A stretch of DNA of 64,000 nucleotides from Blastococcus carthaginiensis (GCF_030731085.1 NZ_JASNFN010000001.1:1-64000), one strand, 5' to 3'; numbered from the stretch's first letter, positions 42,403 through 50,905 are shown. A program made the numbers and translations. Notes: generated by a model from the sequence alone, not told the origin.

Positions 42403-42493
42403 GATCAGCCTCTTCCTCTTCCTGGTGTGTTGGCGGAGCCGTAGCCGTGTGCTGCATCGTCGCCGGGAGAACACCCCCGACACAGCTGACAGC

Positions 42494-42522
42494 AGTATCC
42501 GCAGCAAACGCAATAAGCGCAA
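42494..42522 (-). promoter_or_regulatory. Promoter and repeated operator of the toxin-antitoxin pair
   Basis: On the minus strand TTGCGC and GATACT are separated by 17 bases, about 90 bp upstream of the antitoxin start. The same stretch reads as three 9-base direct repeats (TTGCGCTTA, TTGCGTTTG, CTGCGGATA), which could be binding sites of the antitoxin. Confidence 0.4.
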
Positions 42523-42649
42523 CGCTCGTAGCGTCTATCGGCCGGTCCCGGCTGCTCCTCGACCCGACCGGGTGACCGGGCGCACCTGCTGGCCCCGCTA
42601 CGGGCTTCCTGAGAGATCGGAGCCGATCGACTGCTGGCTGTGGGCCGCC

Positions 42650-42770
42650 TACGGGCACCTGATGCCGGACTCGGACGACCGGACGCGCAAGCGCCGTCGA
42701 CGCGGCGTGGGACGCGCTCGGCAGGTCGTGTGCCCCAGATGTGCCCCGGGACGCCCCCTCGGTCCGCTAG
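42650..42770 (+). pseudogene. C-terminal fragment of a tyrosine integrase, frameshifted
   Basis: YGHLMPDSDDRTR is the hallmark tail of actinobacterial tyrosine recombinases, with the nucleophile tyrosine at 42650-42652. One surplus base in AAGC (42689-42692) shifts the frame, after which AVDAAWDALGRSCAPDV and DAPSVR follow, ending at TAG 42768-42770. No homology is visible upstream of the tyrosine, so nearly all the protein, including the catalytic Arg and His residues, is gone. The stop abuts the right attachment repeat, as in intact integrative elements. Confidence 0.82.
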
Positions 42771-42794
42771 TCAGCTCAGGTCGACGACCACCGG
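42770..42794 (+). repeat. Right attachment-site copy (3' end of xth)
   Basis: This copy is identical to 41320-41344. It forms the live 3' end and stop codon of the exonuclease III gene. Confidence 0.85.
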
Positions 42795-43559
42795 GGCGTG
42801 GTCGCTGGCGCCCTTGCCCTTGCGCTCCTCGCGGTCGATGAACGCGCCGTCGACCCGGGCCGCCAGGGCGGGGGAGCCCAGCGCGAAGTCGATCCGCATG
42901 CCCTCGCGGCGGGGGAAGCGCAGCTGGGTGTAGTCCCAGTACGTGTAGACGCCCGGGCCGGGGGCGTGGGGGCGCACCAGGTCGGCGTACCCGGCGTCGA
43001 CCACCGCCTGGAAGGCCGCCCGCTCCGGCGCGGAGACGTGCGTGGAGGTGCTGAACACCGACATGTCCCAGACGTCGTCGTCCTGCGGGACGATGTTCCA
43101 GTCGCCGACGAGCGCCACCTGGGCGGCGGGGTCGTCGGCCAGCCAGCCCGCCGCGGTGCCGCGCAGCGCGGCGAGCCACTCCAGCTTGTAGGTGTAGTGC
43201 GGATCGGCCAGCGTGCGCCCGTTGGGCACGTACAGGCTCCACACCCGCACCCCGGCGCAGGTGGCGGCCAGCGCCCGCGCCTCGCAGCTGGTGTCCTCGC
43301 CCCAGCACGGCTGGCCGGGGAAGCCGACGGTGACGTCCTCCAGCCCCACCCGGGACAGGATCGACACCCCGTTCCACTGCGAGTAGCCGACGTGCGCGAC
43401 CTCGTAGCCCAGCGCGGTGAACCGGGCCTCCGGGAACTGGTCGTCCCGGCACTTGGTCTCCTGCATGGCCAGCACGTCGACGTCGTGGCGCTCAAGGAAG
43501 GCGGCGACGCGGTCGGCGCGGGTGCGGATCGAGTTGACGTTCCAGGTGGCCAGTCGCAC
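42771..43559 (-). CDS. xth: Exodeoxyribonuclease III
   Basis: This 262-residue enzyme of base-excision repair cleaves at abasic sites and digests DNA 3' to 5'. Family marks are RLATWNVNSIRTR, MQETKC, YVPNGR, LVGDWNIVPQD, RIDFALGS and the closing GASDHAPVVVDL. GTG 43559 starts directly at the conserved N-terminus. The last 24 bases of the gene are duplicated at 41321-41344, because an integrative element used this 3' end as its target while restoring the gene. Confidence 0.94.
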   Translation of the reverse strand: MRLATWNVNSIRTRADRVAAFLERHDVDVLAMQETKCRDDQFPEARFTALGYEVAHVGYSQWNGVSILSRVGLEDVTVGFPGQPCWGEDTSCEARALAATCAGVRVWSLYVPNGRTLADPHYTYKLEWLAALRGTAAGWLADDPAAQVALVGDWNIVPQDDDVWDMSVFSTSTHVSAPERAAFQAVVDAGYADLVRPHAPGPGVYTYWDYTQLRFPRREGMRIDFALGSPALAARVDGAFIDREERKGKGASDHAPVVVDLS

Positions 43560-43721
43560 GCCGCGGAGCTTACGGAGGGCCACCGACGAGACGGTCCCGC
43601 GCCTGCGACCCCGGTGTCGCCGGATCGGGCGGTCCTGCGCGGATGGGCACCGTCGGCGCCCCCACCAGGCCGAACGGTGGGAGCATGGCCCGGTGAGCTG
43701 GTGCGCCGCAGGAGCCGCGGG

Positions 43722-45260
43722 ATGACGGACGGGACGACACCTCTCTCCCCGCGACCGGGCGCACACCCGCCGGCACGGGTCCCGCGCCGCAGCTTCCGCG
43801 CCGCCCTCGGCTGGACCGTCCTCGGGGCGCTCGTGCCAGGGACCGGTCTCCTGGCGGCCGGCCGGCGGCGGCTCGGGGCGGCCGTGCTCACCGTGTTCCT
43901 CCTGCTGGTCGCGGGTGGGGTGTGGCTGGCCACCGCGGGCCGGCGGTTCGCCGCCCGGACCCTCGTCGACACCGACGTGCTGCTCTGGACGACGGTCGGC
44001 GTCGGCGTGCTGGCCGTGCTGTGGATCGCCGTCGTCGTGGCCGGCTACCGGATGCTGGTGCCGCCGGGCACCTCGCGCGGGCGGCACGTCGTCGGCGGCC
44101 TCGTCGTGGCGGTCCTCGTGGTGGCGATCGCCGTCCCGTCGGTCCTCGCCGGCCACCTGGCCAGCACGTCGCGCGACCTCATCGCCGGCGTCTTCGACGA
44201 CGACCGGCAGTCGGCGACCGTCGACGAGGAGGACGAGGACACCGCCGAGCTGTTCGGTGGGCGGGAGCGGGTGAACGTGCTCCTGCTCGGGGGCGACGGC
44301 GGGGAGGGGCGCGAGGGCGTGCGCACCGACACCGTCATCGTGGCCAGCACCGACGTCGAGACCGGTGACACCGTCCTGTTGAGCCTGCCCCGCAACCTGC
44401 AGGACCTGCCCTTCCCCGAGGACAGCCCGCTCGGCGAGGTCTACCCCGACGGGTTCGACGCCGGCAGCGAGAGCGAGAGCCTGCTCAACGCCGTGTACCG
44501 CAACGGCCCGGCCTGGTACCCCGACGTCCTGGGCCCGACCGACGACCCGGGCGCCGACTTCCTCAAGCTCGGCGTCGGCGAGGCCCTGGGCCTGCGCATC
44601 GACTACTTCGTGCTCGTGAACCTCGAGGGCTTCAGCCGGCTGGTCGACGCGCTCGGTGGCGTCACGGTGAACGTGAACTACTACGTGCCGATCAACGGGG
44701 ACCCGGGCACCGGCGAGCTGCCCGACGACTACATCGCGCCGGGCCGGGACGTCCGCATGGACGGCTTCACCGCGCTGCAGTTCGCCCGGGGCCGGTTCGG
44801 GCTCACCGACTACGACCGCATGGCCCGGCAGCGGTGCACGATCTCCGCCATCGTCGACGCCGCCGACCCGGTCACCCTCCTGCAGCGCTACCAGCGGCTG
44901 GCGGCGACCACCGAGGACATCGTCAGCACCGACATCCCGCGCACGCGGCTCGACGACTTCGTCGACCTCGCGTTCCGCGTGAAGGACGCCGAGATCCGCA
45001 GCGTCGTCCTCGACACCTCGGTGATCGACCCCGCCTACCCGGACTACGACCGGATCCGGGAGCTGGTCGACGAGGCGATCGAGCCGCGCACGCCCGTGCC
45101 CGCGGCCGGGACCCAGCCGTCGGGGGACGGCGCGGAGGTCACGGAGGCCCCCGAGCCGTCGGAGGGGCCGGTCACCGACGTCGTCGACGCCTGCGCCTAC
45201 GACCCGGTGCGCGCGGCGGAGGCCCGCGCCGCGGGCGAGCCGCCGAGCAAGCAGGGCTGA
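43722..45260 (+). CDS. LCP-family (LytR-CpsA-Psr) cell-wall glycopolymer transferase
   Basis: This 512-residue membrane protein probably attaches glycopolymers to peptidoglycan outside the cell. The N-terminal 140 residues contain three membrane segments (about 25-70, 83-108, 117-140), more than the single helix usual in the family. The LCP domain (about 185-390) has RTDTVIVAS, SLPRNL and YYVPINGDPG, and its core arginines lie in FARGRFGLTDYDRMARQ. A charged, Pro/Glu-rich tail closes the protein. ATG 43722 follows AGGAG. It diverges from xth. Confidence 0.92.
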   Translation: MTDGTTPLSPRPGAHPPARVPRRSFRAALGWTVLGALVPGTGLLAAGRRRLGAAVLTVFLLLVAGGVWLATAGRRFAARTLVDTDVLLWTTVGVGVLAVLWIAVVVAGYRMLVPPGTSRGRHVVGGLVVAVLVVAIAVPSVLAGHLASTSRDLIAGVFDDDRQSATVDEEDEDTAELFGGRERVNVLLLGGDGGEGREGVRTDTVIVASTDVETGDTVLLSLPRNLQDLPFPEDSPLGEVYPDGFDAGSESESLLNAVYRNGPAWYPDVLGPTDDPGADFLKLGVGEALGLRIDYFVLVNLEGFSRLVDALGGVTVNVNYYVPINGDPGTGELPDDYIAPGRDVRMDGFTALQFARGRFGLTDYDRMARQRCTISAIVDAADPVTLLQRYQRLAATTEDIVSTDIPRTRLDDFVDLAFRVKDAEIRSVVLDTSVIDPAYPDYDRIRELVDEAIEPRTPVPAAGTQPSGDGAEVTEAPEPSEGPVTDVVDACAYDPVRAAEARAAGEPPSKQG

Positions 45261-45304
45261 GGGCCGCGTCGAGGGCGGGTCGGGGCGGGGCGGAGAATGC
45301 CGGT

Positions 45305-45823
45305 GTGCCCGCCGCCGTCGTCCGCCCCGTCTCCACCGTCGACGACGCGCTCCGCGCCGTGCTGCTGCGCTGCTGGACCGACGTCACCAACGCCGGCGGG
45401 GCGGTCGGCTTCGTGCCGCCGGTCACCGAGGACGACGTCGTGCCGCTGCTGGACAAGCTGCTGGAGGGGGTCCACTCCGGCCGGGACGTGCTCGCCCTGC
45501 TCGAGGTGGACGGGGAGACGGCGGGGTTCGCCAGCGTCGTCGGCTCGCTGAGCCCGCTGCGCCGCCACTGGGGCACCGTGCTGCGGGTGCAGGTGCACCC
45601 CTCGCGGCAGGGGCAGGGCCTGGGCCGGGTGCTGATGGACGGCGTGCACCGGATCGCCCGCGACCGGGGCTGGGAGTTCCTGCACCTGACCGCCCGCGGG
45701 GGCACCGGCGTCGACCGGTTCTACCGGGGCCTGGGCTACGTCGAGGTCGGCCGGCTGCCCGGCGCGATCCGCGTCGCACCCGGCGACGACCGCGACGAGA
45801 TCGTCATGGCCTGCCGCCTCTGA
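45305..45823 (+). CDS. GNAT-family N-acetyltransferase
   Basis: This 172-residue protein has the GNAT acetyl-CoA fold: VLRVQVHPSRQGQGLGRVLM contains the cofactor-binding Q-x-x-G-x-G/A loop, and DRFYRGLGYVEVGRLPG is the usual C-terminal strand and helix. The substrate cannot be told. GTG 45305 starts 44 bases after the LCP gene in the same direction. Confidence 0.85.
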   Translation: MPAAVVRPVSTVDDALRAVLLRCWTDVTNAGGAVGFVPPVTEDDVVPLLDKLLEGVHSGRDVLALLEVDGETAGFASVVGSLSPLRRHWGTVLRVQVHPSRQGQGLGRVLMDGVHRIARDRGWEFLHLTARGGTGVDRFYRGLGYVEVGRLPGAIRVAPGDDRDEIVMACRL

Positions 45824-45857
45824 GCGCCTGCCCCCGCTGAGACGCCGCGCGGCCCTG

Positions 45858-46808
45858 TCAGACCTGGACGGGAACCTCGCCCCGGGCCGCCATGCGCGCC
45901 CGCGTCCGCTCGCGGCTCTCCACGAACCTGGTGGCCTCGGCGTCGAGGCCGGTCAGGAACCCGGCCAGCTGCTCGCGGGCCTGCTCGCCGTCGGGGCCGA
46001 GGTCGTCGCGCTCGAAGACCTTCCAGGTGCGCAGGATCGGGCTGACCACCTCGTCGTGGTGGAGGCGCAGGTCGTAGATGCCGGCCTTCGCGATGATCGT
46101 CGAGTTCCGCCGGAAGTTCGCCATGTTCGCGCCCGGCATCTCGAAGGTCATGACCTCCTTGGCCACGGCCTTCATCATCTCGTCCGGGTCGATGTCGAAC
46201 GCCGCCGTCACCAGGTTCCGGTAGAAGATCATGTGCAGGTTCTCGTCGGTGGCGATGCGGGCCAGCAGCTTGTCGGCGATCGGGTCGCCGGTGGCCCGGC
46301 CGGTGTTGCGGTGCGAGACCCGCGTGGCCAGCTCCTGGAACGAGACGTAGGCGACGGCCTCGAGGGGGCTCTTGTCGCCGGAGTCGTAGCCGGTGGTCAT
46401 GTAGTCCATCCGGGCCCGCTCGAGCTCGACCGGGTCGACGCCGCGGGTGACGACGAGGTAGTCGCGCAGCGCGACGCCGTGCCGCCCCTCCTCCGCCGTC
46501 CAGCGGCCCACCCACTGCCCCCAGGCGCCGTCCCGGCCGAAGCGCGTGGCGATCTCGCGGTGGTAGCTGGGCAGGTTGTCCTCGGTCAGCAGGTTCACGA
46601 ACATGGCGGCCTTGGCCGTCGCGTCGAGGCGGGACTGCTCCGGGGACCAGTCCTCCCCGCCGAGGAAGGCGAAGTTCCGCCCCTCGTCCCAGGGGACGTA
46701 GTCGTGCGGGTGCCACTCCTTCGCCATCCGGATGTGCCGGTCGAGGTTCTCGGCGACCACCGGCTCGAGCTCGGTCAGCACGGCTGCCTGCGGCGATGTC
46801 TGCGGCAT
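45858..46808 (-). CDS. Acyl-[acyl-carrier-protein] desaturase
   Basis: This 316-residue soluble diiron enzyme inserts a double bond into acyl chains, as in mycobacterial DesA proteins and plant stearoyl-ACP desaturases. Both iron-ligand motifs are present (TAEEGRHGVALRD and ATDENLHMIFYRN). The N-terminus MPQTSPQAAVLTELEPVV matches the family. ATG 46808 follows GGAGGT. Cold or membrane-fluidity control is plausible but unproven. Confidence 0.93.
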   Translation of the reverse strand: MPQTSPQAAVLTELEPVVAENLDRHIRMAKEWHPHDYVPWDEGRNFAFLGGEDWSPEQSRLDATAKAAMFVNLLTEDNLPSYHREIATRFGRDGAWGQWVGRWTAEEGRHGVALRDYLVVTRGVDPVELERARMDYMTTGYDSGDKSPLEAVAYVSFQELATRVSHRNTGRATGDPIADKLLARIATDENLHMIFYRNLVTAAFDIDPDEMMKAVAKEVMTFEMPGANMANFRRNSTIIAKAGIYDLRLHHDEVVSPILRTWKVFERDDLGPDGEQAREQLAGFLTGLDAEATRFVESRERTRARMAARGEVPVQV

Positions 46809-46940
46809 GAGGACCTCCGGGTCGGCTCCGAGCTGCGTCGTCGCACCGTACGCCGACGTGGTCTCGGATCGGGCTCGTACGGGAGTTCCCCGTCCGGCCT
46901 GCCGCTACCCCTGCACCGACCATCCGGCAGGGTGGTGGGC

Positions 46941-47156
46941 ATGACCGAACCCGCCTCCGGCACCCCCGGCTCGCGCAACGCCCGCCGGGAGCGGCTCGTC
47001 GGGCTGCTGGTGCTCGGCGTCGCCGTGGTCCTGCTGGTCTCGACCCCGACCTGGTTCGCCAGCGGCCAGGGCGGCGTGGCGATCGCGCAGCTCGCCGTGG
47101 CCGTGGTGCTCGCGGCCGTGGGGGCGTTCCTGGTCCGTCGCGCCGGCCGGGGCTGA
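46941..47156 (+). CDS. Small two-helix membrane protein
   Basis: This 71-residue protein has two hydrophobic helices (about 19-37 and 45-65) and charged tails. The ATG at 46941 is preceded by GGTGGTGGG. I do not recognise the family. It diverges from the desaturase gene and could share a control region with it. Confidence 0.65.
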   Translation: MTEPASGTPGSRNARRERLVGLLVLGVAVVLLVSTPTWFASGQGGVAIAQLAVAVVLAAVGAFLVRRAGRG

Positions 47157-47242
47157 CCGCCCGGGCAGCCGTGGGGCCGCCCACCGGCGCCGCCGGGCCT
47201 CCTCGGCGAGCTGCCGCATCGCGGTGACCGACGCCGGCTCCC

Positions 47243-48661
47243 TCACCCGTCGAACTCCGACAGCGGGGCCTCGGCGACGACCGCGCCGCGGTCGTCCAGG
47301 ATCCGCACCCGGTCGGCAACCGGGGGTCCCAGCGGGCCCACCCCGGCGCCGTCCACCAACGGCACCGTGGCGTGCAGGGTGCCGTCCGCGAGGTAGATCT
47401 CGGCGAGGACGCCGGACGCCGGGCCGCTGACCGTGATCGACTCCGAGGTGGGCGCCGCGAACACCTGCTCCAGGAGCGGGGTGCCGGCCGGGGCCAGCGT
47501 GACGGCGAACGAGCTCTCCTGCGGCATGTCGAACCGGTCCGTCCAGTAGTCGACGAGCGCGGCCCCCGTCGCTCCCGAGGGGAAGGTCAGGCCGACCAGG
47601 AGGGTCCGGTTCTCCGAGCCGCCGCCCACGGGGCCGGCCGCGAGCAGGGCCGGGCGGAGGTCGCGCAGCGGCAGCCCGTACTGCCCGGCCAGCTGCGTCG
47701 CCGCCTGCTGCAGCACGTCCTCGTGGACGAGCCCGCGCAGCCCGCGGGGGTCGGCGACCTCCACCGGCTCGTTCCATGCCCGGACCAGGTCGTCCCCGGT
47801 GGTGTTGGCCCGGTTGAGGGGCCGGTTCTGGCCGGGCCGGGACAGCTCCACGGGGATGCCGGTCGACCAGTCGGAGGAGTCACCGAGCGCCAGCGCGCCG
47901 GCGCCGTCCTCCATCGGCACCGCTTCCCACTGTTCGACGACGTCGGCCGCGGCCGTCACCGTCCGGCCGGTCAGCACCCGGGCCTCGTCCCCGGGCGCGC
48001 CGACGACCACCACCATGCGCTGCTCGGGCGCCCCGTACGGGGCGGCGAACAGCTCCGCGGCCTCCAGATGGGGGGCCGGCCCGGGAAAGCCGACCGGCGC
48101 CATCTCGCCCGGCGCGGCGTCGCGGGGACCGGTGAACCAGGCCTGGATCACGCCCTCCTGTCCGGTCGGGCCGAGGACCTCCTGCTCGGCCTGGCCGAGG
48201 ACGAGCGCCACCCGGCTGCCGGCCACCTCGCCCGCCCAGGCGACCCGGCGGGTCTCGACCGGTGGATCGGGCAGCTCGACGCCCGGCGGCAGCTGGGCCG
48301 CGAGCTCCGGGGACATCCAGTCGAGCTCCCGGACCCCGGCCAGCCACTCCTCGTCCCCGGCGAGCGAGCCGCGCGTCGGCAGGTCGTAGAGGGCGGGCGC
48401 CGGAGCCCGGGTCGCGATGCTCGGCACCGCGACCTCGCCGCCCCGGTCGCCGCTCAGCAGGCCGGAGGTCGCGACGGGCACCCCGGCGAAGACCGCGATG
48501 GCCACCAGGCCGCCGGCGGCCATCGCCGTCCGGGACCGCCGCTGGGCGCGGTACCGCGCGCGGGTGCGCTCGGCCAGGTCGGCAGGGGGAGGCGCGAGGA
48601 CGTCGGCGCGGTAGCGCAGGTCGCGCAGGCCGGCCTCCAGCTCGCCGTCGGAGATCGTCAC
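47243..48661 (-). CDS. Membrane-anchored partner of the sigma factor, unknown family
   Basis: This 472-residue protein begins with a short cytoplasmic part (DGELEAGLRDLRYRAD, with LAERTRARYRAQRR), a single membrane helix (about 47-68) and a long extracytoplasmic domain of over 380 residues without a motif I can name. It starts one base after the stop of the sigma factor gene, so the two are co-expressed. Position and topology suggest an anti-sigma or sensor role, but no zinc-binding anti-sigma motif is seen. Confidence 0.75.
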   Translation of the reverse strand: MTISDGELEAGLRDLRYRADVLAPPPADLAERTRARYRAQRRSRTAMAAGGLVAIAVFAGVPVATSGLLSGDRGGEVAVPSIATRAPAPALYDLPTRGSLAGDEEWLAGVRELDWMSPELAAQLPPGVELPDPPVETRRVAWAGEVAGSRVALVLGQAEQEVLGPTGQEGVIQAWFTGPRDAAPGEMAPVGFPGPAPHLEAAELFAAPYGAPEQRMVVVVGAPGDEARVLTGRTVTAAADVVEQWEAVPMEDGAGALALGDSSDWSTGIPVELSRPGQNRPLNRANTTGDDLVRAWNEPVEVADPRGLRGLVHEDVLQQAATQLAGQYGLPLRDLRPALLAAGPVGGGSENRTLLVGLTFPSGATGAALVDYWTDRFDMPQESSFAVTLAPAGTPLLEQVFAAPTSESITVSGPASGVLAEIYLADGTLHATVPLVDGAGVGPLGPPVADRVRILDDRGAVVAEAPLSEFDG

Positions 48662-48662
48662 G

Positions 48663-49220
48663 TCAGCACTCCTCGCCGGGGTGGTGGGACGGGTGGGAAA
48701 CGAAGACGGTGGCGGGTGCGGTGGCGCCGAGGGCGGTGCGGAGCCGGGCGAGGCCCCGGACGGTCTGGCTCCGCACGGTGTGGACCGAGCAGCCGAGCAG
48801 CTCGGCGGTGGCCGCCTCGCTGAGGTCCTCCGTGTAGCGGAGGGCGAGCACCGCCCGCATGCGCGGCGGAAGGGTGCCCAGCGCCTGGGCCATCCGCTCC
48901 CGCTCGGCGAAGGCGTCGGTCGCGTCGGGGGCGGCCGGGTCGTGCGCGGGCAGCGACACGATCTCCTGGGTGCTGCGCAACCGCCACCAGCTCGCCGCGC
49001 TGGTGACCAGCACCCGGCGGACGTAGGGATAGGGGTCGCCGGAGATCCGGCCCCAGCGGCGGTAGGCCTTGAGCAGCGCGGTCTGCAGCAGGTCCTCCGC
49101 GTGACCGCGGTCCCTCGTCAGCAGCACGGCGGTGCGCAGCAGCTCCCCGGACCGTGCCGCGACGAACTCCTCGAAGGCGGATTCGTCCGTTCGTCCCACC
49201 GGGCCTCCCTCCGTCGTCAC
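48663..49220 (-). CDS. SigE-family ECF RNA polymerase sigma factor
   Basis: This 185-residue protein has sigma region 2 (ESAFEEFVAARSGELLRTAV, EDLLQTALLKAYRRW) and region 4 with a helix-turn-helix (LSEAATAELLGCSVHTVRSQ), in the pattern of the actinobacterial SigE-like group. No signal for other domains is present. ATG/GTG start at 49220. The gene for a membrane protein follows one base after its stop. Confidence 0.9.
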   Translation of the reverse strand: MTTEGGPVGRTDESAFEEFVAARSGELLRTAVLLTRDRGHAEDLLQTALLKAYRRWGRISGDPYPYVRRVLVTSAASWWRLRSTQEIVSLPAHDPAAPDATDAFAERERMAQALGTLPPRMRAVLALRYTEDLSEAATAELLGCSVHTVRSQTVRGLARLRTALGATAPATVFVSHPSHHPGEEC

Positions 49221-49364
49221 TGGCTACGACGTCCGAGGACGGGCCGGATGAACGCCGCCGTGACCGGATCGTGATCTGGAGGGTTCAGCAGACCACCGTT
49301 GCGGACCTGCGGTGACCGGCACCACACTCGCCACGACGCCCGACGGGCGGTGGACGGAGGACCG

Positions 49365-49565
49365 GTGAAGCTGGACAAGCAGGAGCTGGTGCGGATGCTG
49401 CGCACCGAGGGTGACAACGACACGGCCGAGAAGGTGGAGGGGCGGTTCGGCGACCAGGTCGACACCGACCGGGATGGCGACGCCCTGGCGGAGATGGGGC
49501 TGGACCGCACCCAGCTCATGGCGAAGCTGGCCGGCGGGGGGTTCGGGAGCACGCTGACCCCCTGA
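49365..49565 (+). CDS. Small protein with a calcium-loop-like segment
   Basis: This 66-residue acidic, helical protein starts at GTG 49365 four bases after GGAGG. The segment DTDRDGDALAEMG resembles an EF-hand calcium loop, but the usual glutamate of position 12 falls one residue early. I do not recognise the protein. It lies alone between the divergent sigma factor and the convergent acyl-CoA dehydrogenase, and ends before a strong hairpin. Confidence 0.7.
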   Translation: MKLDKQELVRMLRTEGDNDTAEKVEGRFGDQVDTDRDGDALAEMGLDRTQLMAKLAGGGFGSTLTP

Positions 49566-49596
49566 CGGCGGCCCCCGCGGGCAGGCGCAGAGGGGT

Positions 49597-49663
49597 CGAC
49601 CTCGCCGCACGGTCGCCGTCCTCGCGGTACGGCACGAGGACGGCGACGCGACGGTGAGGTCGG
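49597..49663. terminator. Long hairpin between converging genes
   Basis: The inner perfect 13-bp stem GTCGCCGTCCTCG (49612-49624) with 49635-49647 is extended by an outer CGACCTC/GAGGTCG stem. It can serve the small gene on the left and the acyl-CoA dehydrogenase on the right. Its core is shared with the hairpin at 17247-17278. Confidence 0.7.
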
Positions 49664-49693
49664 CGGACGGCGGCGGAGAGGCCGCCACATCGC

Positions 49694-50905
49694 TCAGCCG
49701 GAGAAGGGGCGCTCCCGGGCCAGCTCCTCCTTGGCCACGCCGCGGATGTGCACCGCGTCGGGGCCGTCGACGATGCGCAGCGTGCGGGCGCTGGCGTAGA
49801 AGCGGGCGAGCACCGTGTCGTTGCTGACGCCGGCGCCGCCGTGCACCTGGATCGCGCGGTCGATGACGTCGAGGGCGACCTTCGGCGCGGCGACCTTGAT
49901 GGCCGAGATCTCGGTGCGGGCCCCCTTCGCGCCGTACCTGTCGATCAGGTCGGCGGTCTTCAGCACGTAGAGGCGCGCCTGGTCGATCTCGATGCGGGAC
50001 AGGGCGATCGCCTCGCGCACGGTGCCCTGCTCGGCCAGCGGCCGGCCGAACGCCACCCGGTTCTTGGTCCGCTCCACCATGAGCGCCAGCGCCCGCTCGG
50101 CCATGCCGATGGCACGCATGCAGTGGTGGATGCGGCCGGGGCCCAGCCGGGCCTGGGCGATCATGAAGCCGTCGCCCTCGCCGGAGAGGATGTTGCTGAC
50201 CGGCACGCGGACGTCGGTGAAGCGCAGCTCGGAGTGACCGTGCTGGTCCTGGTACCCGAACACGGGCAGGTGCCGGATGATCTCCAGGCCCGGGGTGTCG
50301 CGGGGGACGAGCACCATCGACTGCTGGCGGTGCGGCGGCCCGTCGGGGTCGGTCTTGCCCATGACGATGAAGATCTGGCAGCGCGGGTCGGCGGCGCCGG
50401 AGGTCCACCACTTGCGGCCGTTGATCACGTACTCGTCGCCGTCGCGGACGATCGAGGTCTGGATGTTGCGGGCGTCGGAGCTGGCGACGTCGGGCTCGGT
50501 CATCGCGAAGCCGGAGCGGATCTCGCCCTCCAGCAGCGGGTTGAGCCAGCGCTCCTTGTGCTCCGGCGTGCCGAAGAGCATGAGCGTCTCCATGTTGCCG
50601 GTGTCCGGCGCGCCCACGTTCATCGACTCGGGGGCGATGGTCGGCGACCAGCCGGTGATCTCGGCGACGGAGGCGTACTCGAGGTTGGTCAGGCCACCCA
50701 GCTCGTGGTGGAAGAGGTTCCACAGGCCGCGCTTGCGCGCCTCGGCCTTGAGCTCCTCGAGGACCGGCGGGTGCTCGTGGTTGTCGTAGCCGCGCTCGGC
50801 GCGCCAGGCCTCGTAGACGGGCTCGGCGGGGAACACGTGCTCCCGCATGAAGTCCCACGCGCGTGCGCAGACGTCCTCGGCCTTGGCGGAGAGAGCGAAG
50901 TCCAT
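49694..50905 (-). CDS. Acyl-CoA dehydrogenase
   Basis: This 403-residue flavoprotein oxidises acyl-CoA esters. Family marks are FAMTEPDVASSDARNIQT, NGRKWWTSGA, GQDQHGH-like flavin contacts (FGYQDQHGHSEL), RTKNRVAFGRPLAEQ and the C-terminal IQVHGGAGVSNDTVLARFY. The sequence fits the ACAD10/11-like bacterial group more than short-chain enzymes, though the substrate is unknown. ATG 50905 begins the typical N-terminal helix. Confidence 0.9.
   Translation of the reverse strand: MDFALSAKAEDVCARAWDFMREHVFPAEPVYEAWRAERGYDNHEHPPVLEELKAEARKRGLWNLFHHELGGLTNLEYASVAEITGWSPTIAPESMNVGAPDTGNMETLMLFGTPEHKERWLNPLLEGEIRSGFAMTEPDVASSDARNIQTSIVRDGDEYVINGRKWWTSGAADPRCQIFIVMGKTDPDGPPHRQQSMVLVPRDTPGLEIIRHLPVFGYQDQHGHSELRFTDVRVPVSNILSGEGDGFMIAQARLGPGRIHHCMRAIGMAERALALMVERTKNRVAFGRPLAEQGTVREAIALSRIEIDQARLYVLKTADLIDRYGAKGARTEISAIKVAAPKVALDVIDRAIQVHGGAGVSNDTVLARFYASARTLRIVDGPDAVHIRGVAKEELARERPFSG

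Larger units (their letters stand above)
41320..42794. mobile_element. Remnant of an integrated element at the 3' end of the exonuclease III gene
   Basis: A perfect 25-bp direct repeat (41320-41344 and 42770-42794, beginning GTCAGCTCAGGTCGACG) bounds 1.45 kb. The right copy is the 3' end of xth, including its stop codon. The left copy is an orphan duplicate beside yaaA. Between them lie a PIN toxin/HTH antitoxin pair and the frameshifted tail of a tyrosine integrase whose stop codon abuts the right repeat. This is the layout left by site-specific integration (attL/attR) followed by deletion of most of the element. Confidence 0.85.
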
